From an uncultured Ruminococcus sp. (lineage in GTDB: Bacteria > Bacillota > Clostridia > Oscillospirales > Acutalibacteraceae), in the NCBI GenBank assembly GCA_902779615.1, contig CACZCM010000009.1:1-44864 (forward strand): DNA of 44,864 nt, in the 5' to 3' direction. A program made the translations under genes and the position numbers. Positions 40,395 to 44,864 of this stretch are shown one piece after another; positions within the stretch are counted from its first letter, which is position 1; every line of letters begins with the position of its first letter. Below the pieces are notes generated by a model. That model saw nothing but the letters and a program-made list of their open reading frames with translations, searched no databases and had not been told where the DNA came from.

Positions 40395-40552
40395 GACTTT
40401 TAACGAGTAAATATATTATGTCTAGTCGCCTTGGGCGGCGAGGGCGCTTAATCTTATCTATACTTTAGGGACGCTTTATGCCAAGGCGTCCCTATTTCCA
40501 AAAGTGCAGACGTATGCCTTTGGAAACCGCAAGCCTTTTTCAAAAGCCGTGA
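40395..40552. mobile_element. MITE-like element, copy 3 (degenerate)
   Basis: The left end GACTTTTAACGAGTAA and the right end TTTTTCAAAAGCCGTGA are related to the ends of the element at 35527-35810. Inside, ATGCCTTTGGAAACCGC (about 40514-40530) is the reverse complement of a segment of that element (about 35608-35624), and AGGGACGC/GCGTCCCT forms a hairpin. No coding sequence. Confidence 0.5.
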
Positions 40553-40570
40553 GTACTCGGTAAAAATAGC

Positions 40571-40600
40571 TTGACATAACCGCCTGTGTGATATTATAAT
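40571..40600 (+). promoter_or_regulatory. Promoter of greA
   Basis: TTGACA (40571-40576) and TATAAT (40595-40600) with an 18-bp spacer. A short hairpin TCCGCC-GTTA-GGGCGGA lies in the leader just after the start of transcription. Confidence 0.8.
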
Positions 40601-40655
40601 AATTAAGGAAAAGTCCGCCGTTAGGGCGGATCACTACAGAAGGTGGAGTATTATT

Positions 40656-41132
40656 ATGCAAAAGGAAATCTTACTTACTGCCAAGGGTCTTAAAGCCCTT
40701 GAAGATGAGCTTGAATATCTGAAGGTCGTTAAACGTAAAGAAATGGCTGAAAAAATCGCGCTCGCCCGCTCCTACGGCGACTTGTCGGAGAACAGCGAGT
40801 ACGATGACGCAAAAAACGAGCAGGCGCAGATGGAGGCGCGCATCGCCGATATCGAGGTCACGCTGAAACACGCAAAGGTTATCGATGAGAGCGAGATCTC
40901 TAACGAAAATGTTCATATCGGATCTGTTGTAACAGTCTATAACAGCCTTTTGGACGAGGATGTCGCCTATAATATCGTCAGCGCAAGCGAGGCTGAGCCG
41001 GAGGATAACAAAATATCCGACGAATCCCCCGTGGGCAAGGCTCTCCTGGGCAAACAGTCAGGCGATAAGGTTACGGTAGACCTGCCAAACGGCAGCCAGT
41101 TCACTCTCGAAATAAAAGAGATCACAAGATAA
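40656..41132 (+). CDS. greA: Transcription elongation factor GreA
   Basis: The 158-residue protein has the N-terminal coiled coil (about 1-75) with the acidic tip motif YGDLSENSEYDDAKNEQ, which reaches into RNA polymerase and stimulates cleavage of backtracked RNA, and a C-terminal FKBP-like domain (VHIGSVVTVY ... SPVGKALLGKQSGDKVTV). Normal length. Followed closely by lysS, as in many Firmicutes. Confidence 0.96.
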   Translation: MQKEILLTAKGLKALEDELEYLKVVKRKEMAEKIALARSYGDLSENSEYDDAKNEQAQMEARIADIEVTLKHAKVIDESEISNENVHIGSVVTVYNSLLDEDVAYNIVSASEAEPEDNKISDESPVGKALLGKQSGDKVTVDLPNGSQFTLEIKEITR

Positions 41133-41224
41133 TTTTATAAACGCTGTGCAGTCGATGCATAATTGTATCGCACGCGCAATTTATCCTAGATTTGTATATT
41201 TGAATAGAAAAGGTGAATCATTTA

Positions 41225-42727
41225 ATGAGCGATAAGAATCAGCAGCAGGGGCAGACTGTCGGCGAGGAGCTTTTACAGGTCAGACGAGATAAGCTAGACG
41301 CTCTTCAAAAAGCCGGACAAGACCCCTTCGAGATAACTGTATATGACAGGACCGACTGCGCCAAGGATATTATCGGATCCTTTAAAGATGATGAGGAGAA
41401 GAATGTTTCTGTTGCCGGACGTGTTATGAGCAAGCGCGGCAAGGGCAAGGTAATGTTCCTCGATATCCACGACCGCAGCGGGAAAATTCAGATATTCGCA
41501 AAGTACGACGATCTGGGCGAAGAAGTTTATTCCGGCATGAAAAAGTGGGATATCGGAGATATCGTCGGCGTAAAGGGCTTTGTCTTCAAAACAAAAATGG
41601 GCGAAGTTTCCGTTCATGCGACAAGCGTGGAGCTGCTCTCAAAATCGCTGCTTCCCTTGCCCGACAAGTACCATGGTCTAAAAGACACCGATCTGCGCTA
41701 CCGTCAGCGTTACGTTGACCTTATAATGAACCCCGAAGTGAAGGACGTTTTCATCAAGCGCAGCAAGATCATCAAGACTATCCGCGAAGAACTGGACGAT
41801 CGAGGCTACATTGAGGTGGAAACTCCCATACTCAACACTATCCCCGGAGGCGCAGCGGCAAGACCGTTTATCACTCATCATAATACTCTCGATATCGACC
41901 TCTATCTGCGCATTGCGCCAGAGCTGTATCTCAAGCGGCTTATCGTAGGCGGCATGGAGAAGGTTTACGAGATCGGCAGACTGTTCCGAAACGAGGGCAT
42001 GGACGTTAAGCATAACCCCGAGTTCACTACTATTGAGCTTTACGAAGCGTACACCGACTACAACGGCATGATGGATCTTACCGAGAAGCTTATCAACAAG
42101 GCGTGTCTTGCAGTCAACGGTACAGATCAGATCGAGTATCAGGGCGAACAGATCAGCCTTGCGCTGCCGTTTAAGCGTGTGACGATGATCGACGCAGTGA
42201 AGGAGTATACAGGCATTGATTTCGGCGAGTTTATCGGCGACACCGAGAAGGCGAAGGAGATCGCAAAGCAGCTTGGTCTTGAGGTAAAGGCTACCGACAC
42301 ATGGGGCAACATTCTCAACAGCGCATTCGAAGAGAAGGTAGAGGAGAACCTCGTCCAGCCGACGTTTATTTATGATTACCCGGTAGAGGTATCCCCGCTG
42401 ACAAAGCGCAAGAAGGGCGTACCCGAGATCGTGGAGCGTTTTGAGCTTTTTGCAACAAGAAGAGAGCTTGCAAACGCATATTCCGAGCTTAACGATCCTA
42501 TCGATCAGCGCAAGCGTTTTGAATATCAGCTTATGCTTAGAGAAAGCGGCGACGACGAGGCGCAGATGCTCGATGAGGACTTCCTCACGTCGCTTGAGTA
42601 CGGCATGGCGCCAACAGGCGGCATGGGCATGGGCATAGACAGGCTTGTAATGCTTTTGACAGACAGCGCGTCCATTCGTGATGTATTGATATTCCCGACG
42701 ATGAAGCCTATGGACGGCGGTCACTGA
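41225..42727 (+). CDS. lysS: Lysyl-tRNA synthetase, class II
   Basis: The 500-residue protein starts at the ATG preceded by AAAGGTG ([16 protein letters not shown]). The N-terminal OB anticodon-binding domain (about 55-160: [20 protein letters not shown]) is followed by class II motifs: motif 2 [15 protein letters not shown] and motif 3 [14 protein letters not shown]. Charges tRNA-Lys. Likely read from the greA promoter, as no other promoter is clear in the 92-bp gap. A weak hairpin follows at 42752-42781. Confidence 0.96.
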   Translation: MSDKNQQQGQTVGEELLQVRRDKLDALQKAGQDPFEITVYDRTDCAKDIIGSFKDDEEKNVSVAGRVMSKRGKGKVMFLDIHDRSGKIQIFAKYDDLGEEVYSGMKKWDIGDIVGVKGFVFKTKMGEVSVHATSVELLSKSLLPLPDKYHGLKDTDLRYRQRYVDLIMNPEVKDVFIKRSKIIKTIREELDDRGYIEVETPILNTIPGGAAARPFITHHNTLDIDLYLRIAPELYLKRLIVGGMEKVYEIGRLFRNEGMDVKHNPEFTTIELYEAYTDYNGMMDLTEKLINKACLAVNGTDQIEYQGEQISLALPFKRVTMIDAVKEYTGIDFGEFIGDTEKAKEIAKQLGLEVKATDTWGNILNSAFEEKVEENLVQPTFIYDYPVEVSPLTKRKKGVPEIVERFELFATRRELANAYSELNDPIDQRKRFEYQLMLRESGDDEAQMLDEDFLTSLEYGMAPTGGMGMGIDRLVMLLTDSASIRDVLIFPTMKPMDGGH

Positions 42728-42751
42728 TAATTCCTTATACCTGACGTGTTA

Positions 42752-42781
42752 AACAGCACCGGGAGAAATCTCGGTGTTATT
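42752..42781 (+). terminator. Hairpin after lysS
   Basis: AACAGCACCGGGAG pairs imperfectly with TCTCGGTGTTATT around an AAA loop, followed by TTTGTAT; a probable weak terminator. Confidence 0.5.
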
Positions 42782-42805
42782 TGTATATAGAAAAGCGGTG
42801 ATAAT

Positions 42806-43399
42806 ATGATCTTAATAGGTACTACTTCCGAAGATGTCGAAGAATTCAAAGAATTTATGAGCGAGTATACCGAAGGCATCAGAAATGGTTGGAACAGTTA
42901 TTGGGAAATGTTCCACTCGACCGGCGAAGAACGTACTTGGGCAAGATTGATCCTTGTCATAATTATAATGATGATATCATTTATTGTGTGCTTGGTGATA
43001 TTTACCGATCATAAACGATTCAACTGGGAGCACCCTACCCGCAAAAAAGCCCGCGAAGCCGAAGCAATGGGTCATGCTGTCGATGCGATTCTTGTAGAGG
43101 ACAAATCGTATGAGATCACTCGCGATATTTATTCAGATGATGATGACCGAAGACTTTTGCGAACCGAATCGAGTTGGAAATTTGACGGGCGGTATAAGTA
43201 CTCAGTAGACGGGAAAGAGTATAAATACAGATATACTATCAAACAACCGCCGAAAATTCTCAGGCTTTACTGGCTGAAAAATCCTAAAAAGCCGTTCTGC
43301 ATTGACGAAGATCATATTTCGCCGAATATGGCAAGGCTTATTATGGGCATACCCATAATTGTGGGATTGATCGCAGCAAAGCTGTTAGGGGTCTTTTGA
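42806..43399 (+). CDS. Unknown membrane protein
   Basis: The 197-residue product follows AAAAGCGGTG. There is a 45-residue acidic N-terminus, a span at about 48-68 (LILVIIIMMISFIVCLVIF), a basic loop, then a mostly beta-strand middle (SYEITRDIYSDDDDRRLLRT ... RYKYSVDGKEYKYRY) and a C-terminal span (about 178-196). The middle resembles DUF3592-like folds in pattern only. I do not recognise the family and no neighbour suggests a role. Confidence 0.65.
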   Translation: MILIGTTSEDVEEFKEFMSEYTEGIRNGWNSYWEMFHSTGEERTWARLILVIIIMMISFIVCLVIFTDHKRFNWEHPTRKKAREAEAMGHAVDAILVEDKSYEITRDIYSDDDDRRLLRTESSWKFDGRYKYSVDGKEYKYRYTIKQPPKILRLYWLKNPKKPFCIDEDHISPNMARLIMGIPIIVGLIAAKLLGVF

Positions 43400-43401
43400 T
43401 T

Positions 43402-43473
43402 CAAAGCTCTGCTAAAAAAAGCAAACATACCCCGCTGCCTATAGAATCGGGGACATGATCTGCGTTTATTTGG
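43402..43473 (-). repeat. Dispersed structured repeat A, copy 4 (short)
   Basis: On the minus strand it reads ATAAACGCAGATCATGTCCC, then TCTATAGGCAGCGGGG and AGCAGAGCTTT, the same order as copies 1 and 2 with the central hairpin missing. It lies downstream of the preceding gene but in the opposite orientation. Confidence 0.5.
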
Positions 43474-43485
43474 GGAGGCAGTATA

Positions 43486-43836
43486 ATGATCCATAAAATG
43501 AAATTGGCAAACAAGCCGTTTGAAATGATAAAAAGCGGTGAGAAAACAATCGAGCTGCGGCTGTATGACGAAAAACGGCAGCAGCTGAAGATCGGCGATG
43601 AGATCGAATTTGTAAATCTTGCAACACTCGAAAAAATGGTATGCGGTATATCCAACATTTATGTATTTCGTTCATTCGACGAGTTGTACAAAAGCCTGCC
43701 TCTGTTAAAGTGCGGCTACACAAAAGATGACATACAAAACGCGGATCCCAAGGACATGGACGCTTATTATTCCGAAGAAGAACAAAAGCTTTACGGCGCA
43801 GTGGGAATAGAGCTTTCCGGGAGAAATATTCTCTGA
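43486..43836 (+). CDS. ASCH-domain protein
   Basis: The 116-residue protein follows GGGGAGG. The start MIHKMKLANKPFEMIKSGEK followed by TIELRLYDEKR and LKIGDEIEF is the ASCH/PUA-like fold: F-x-x-I-x-x-G-x-K-x-x-E-x-R and the beta-barrel turn GDEI. ASCH proteins are thought to bind RNA, and some hydrolyse modified cytidines. Length is typical. Substrate unknown. Confidence 0.82.
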   Translation: MIHKMKLANKPFEMIKSGEKTIELRLYDEKRQQLKIGDEIEFVNLATLEKMVCGISNIYVFRSFDELYKSLPLLKCGYTKDDIQNADPKDMDAYYSEEEQKLYGAVGIELSGRNIL

Positions 43837-43859
43837 TTTTTCCAAAACTTCGTATTGAA

Positions 43860-43888
43860 TTGACGTATTTGTTGTGATAGAATATAAA
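43860..43888 (+). promoter_or_regulatory. Promoter of the exported Cys/His protein gene
   Basis: TTGACG (43860-43865) and TATAAA (43883-43888) with a 17-bp spacer, about 40 bp before the ATG. Confidence 0.65.
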
Positions 43889-43926
43889 TAATAATACTTG
43901 TAATTGGCATAACTCAATACGATATC

Positions 43927-44571
43927 ATGAGGGACAAATTGAAAAAGCATAGATTTTTATCGATACTGCTGTTCGCAGCGGCAATGGCGGCAGCTTTCGC
44001 ATACGGAAGATTATCGGCGCAAACAGCCGTTTTGAATCGTCTGCTGCAGATGGGCGAATCAGAAGAAAAACCGAAAAACGAAGACCCCGGCCGCAAACGC
44101 GCACAGTCTGCGGATAATAAACAAACTCATTACGGCGTCAAAGAGCCGGCGACGCAAGCCGGCGCTGCCGTTTCAGAGGTAAATCAAGCTGCCGTTGAGA
44201 ATATAAATAATGGGGCAGGTACAGATATCACGAAGGAAAAATCGGTGGCAGCCCCGCAGACACGGAAGACTGCCAAGCCTCAGAAAAGTGAAAAGTCCGC
44301 TGACAGCGGCGTGAAAAGCTCCGAAATACGCAGGGACAAATCACCTCACGGACACGGAAACTACACTATAATGCTGAATACCAAAACATACAAATATCAT
44401 ACAAAAAATTGCCGCACCCTACAGCGTTCCAATGTGAAAAGTCTTTTTACATATAAGACCACCGTTCCAAATGGTACGAAAAAAGATATTGAATATATTG
44501 AATCTTTGGGATACACGGCGTGCAGAATATGCAGCAAACAAGAAAATAATAATTCTGATCGGCAGGAGTAA
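43927..44571 (+). CDS. Exported protein with C-terminal Cys/His motif
   Basis: The 214-residue product has an N-terminal membrane anchor or signal (about 9-27, FLSILLFAAAMAAAFAYG), a long low-complexity Lys/Ala/Ser/Glu linker (about 40-140), and a folded C-terminus: TYKYHTKNCRTLQ ... SLGYTACRICSKQ. The H-x4-C ... G-Y-x-x-C-x-x-C layout is that of small zinc-binding Ada-like domains found at the ends of extracellular Firmicutes nucleases and ComEC-like proteins. No catalytic domain is present. Weak ribosome site. Confidence 0.65.
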   Translation: MRDKLKKHRFLSILLFAAAMAAAFAYGRLSAQTAVLNRLLQMGESEEKPKNEDPGRKRAQSADNKQTHYGVKEPATQAGAAVSEVNQAAVENINNGAGTDITKEKSVAAPQTRKTAKPQKSEKSADSGVKSSEIRRDKSPHGHGNYTIMLNTKTYKYHTKNCRTLQRSNVKSLFTYKTTVPNGTKKDIEYIESLGYTACRICSKQENNNSDRQE

Positions 44572-44588
44572 CGTCCTGCCGATTTTTT
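44558..44588 (+). terminator. Terminator overlapping the last stop codon
   Basis: A perfect 10-bp stem ATCGGCAGGA/TCCTGCCGAT is followed by TTTTTT; the loop holds the stop codon of the exported protein gene. Confidence 0.9.
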
Positions 44589-44612
44589 GCAAGCAAGCAT
44601 GGGCAGGCAACT

Positions 44613-44682
44613 TAAACTTGAAGTCACAAGCTGCAGCATAGTTTATTTGAAGCAACAAATTTACGGACTTCACAACGGGTCG
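44613..44682. repeat. Dispersed repeat C, copy 2
   Basis: Matches 6091-6160 in the same orientation along its full 70 bp with a few substitutions, starting TAAACTTGAAGTCACAAG. Confidence 0.75.
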
Positions 44683-44756
44683 CTGGCGGTGTTTCTGTCT
44701 TTTTTATTATGCATTGCGCATTCCGCATTACGAATTCCGAATTCAGAATTGCTTAC

Positions 44757-44864
44757 GCCCCTCTATCGCCGGGGCGGGCGAGGTACTTTTGCTATGCGGC
44801 AAAAGTACCCAAAAACGCACTCAAGGGGCGGCGAGTCGCCGCTGACAGCTGCGTCCGACTTTAT
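44757..44864. repeat. Dispersed repeat B, copy 3 (runs off the window)
   Basis: GCCCCTCTATCGCCGGGGCG then hairpin GGTACTTTTGC/GCAAAAGTACC and AAAACGCACTCAAGGGG, nearly identical to copy 2. The following GGCGGCGAGTCGCCGC hairpin recurs inverted at about 31010-31030. Confidence 0.75.

Overview
The window looks like a chromosomal segment of a gut Clostridia, most likely a Ruminococcus-type Oscillospiraceae/Ruminococcaceae. This is inferred from the gene content: rplU-prp-rpmA with an N-terminally extended L27, Mini-RNase III, an orphan MsmX/UgpC sugar ATPase, a BspA-like leucine-rich protein ending in dockerin-type repeats, and Gram-positive sortase-assembled pili. Good Shine-Dalgarno sites (GGAGG) and TTGACA/TATAAT promoters are frequent.

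Left core region (1-14360). A ribosomal cluster rplU-prp-rpmA sits behind a strong promoter and a roughly 150-nt leader. It is followed by a GT-C type membrane glycosyltransferase, obgE, mrnC and a conserved hypothetical gene. About 0.9 kb of repeat-rich DNA separates these from a minus-strand block: a processive diacylglycerol glucosyltransferase-like GT28 enzyme, ddl, a DUF4097 and a DUF1700 membrane protein, a HAD phosphatase, and a histidine kinase/OmpR-type regulator pair.

Integrated element (14371-24238). A 9.8-kb element is inserted in the 3' end of an initiator tRNA-fMet gene. It is bounded by identical 45-bp att repeats and carries identical 21-bp candidate integrase arm sites near both ends. 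It encodes an integrase with an embedded XRE-like helix-turn-helix, an XRE repressor facing a divergent operon of three small DNA-binding proteins, a P4-type primase-helicase, a small sigma factor, a RelE/ParE module and several small unknown proteins. Beside the primase gene lie eleven copies of TGTGGTAT, many spaced by multiples of about 11 bp, in two clusters around an AT-rich stretch: a convincing iteron origin. No capsid, relaxase or conjugation genes are visible. The layout resembles a phage-inducible chromosomal island (PICI/P4-like satellite). Four apparent lesions (two nonsense codons in one gene, two single-base frameshifts) suggest it is decaying.

Right of the element (24271-29782) lies a minus-strand pilus operon: a large LPXTG backbone pilin, a class C sortase with an unusual C-terminal extension, and a small membrane-anchored pilin-like protein with SDTDTA repeats. 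Then come 1.5 kb of non-coding DNA, a tRNA-Trp with a partial tandem duplication, the sugar ATPase, a 16S pseudouridine synthase and ychF. The final plus-strand block holds the BspA/dockerin protein, a DUF4830-like protein, asnB, greA, lysS, an unknown membrane protein, an ASCH-domain protein and an exported Cys/His-rich protein.

The intergenic DNA is unusually rich in dispersed structured repeats. I could group them into (A) a family with a covarying hairpin found just downstream of genes, (B) a family with a hairpin around the CTTTTGC/GCAAAAG core, (C) a 70-bp repeat present twice, and (D) MITE-like elements with inverted CGGCTTTTGAAC ends, one of them flanked by a 12-bp direct repeat.
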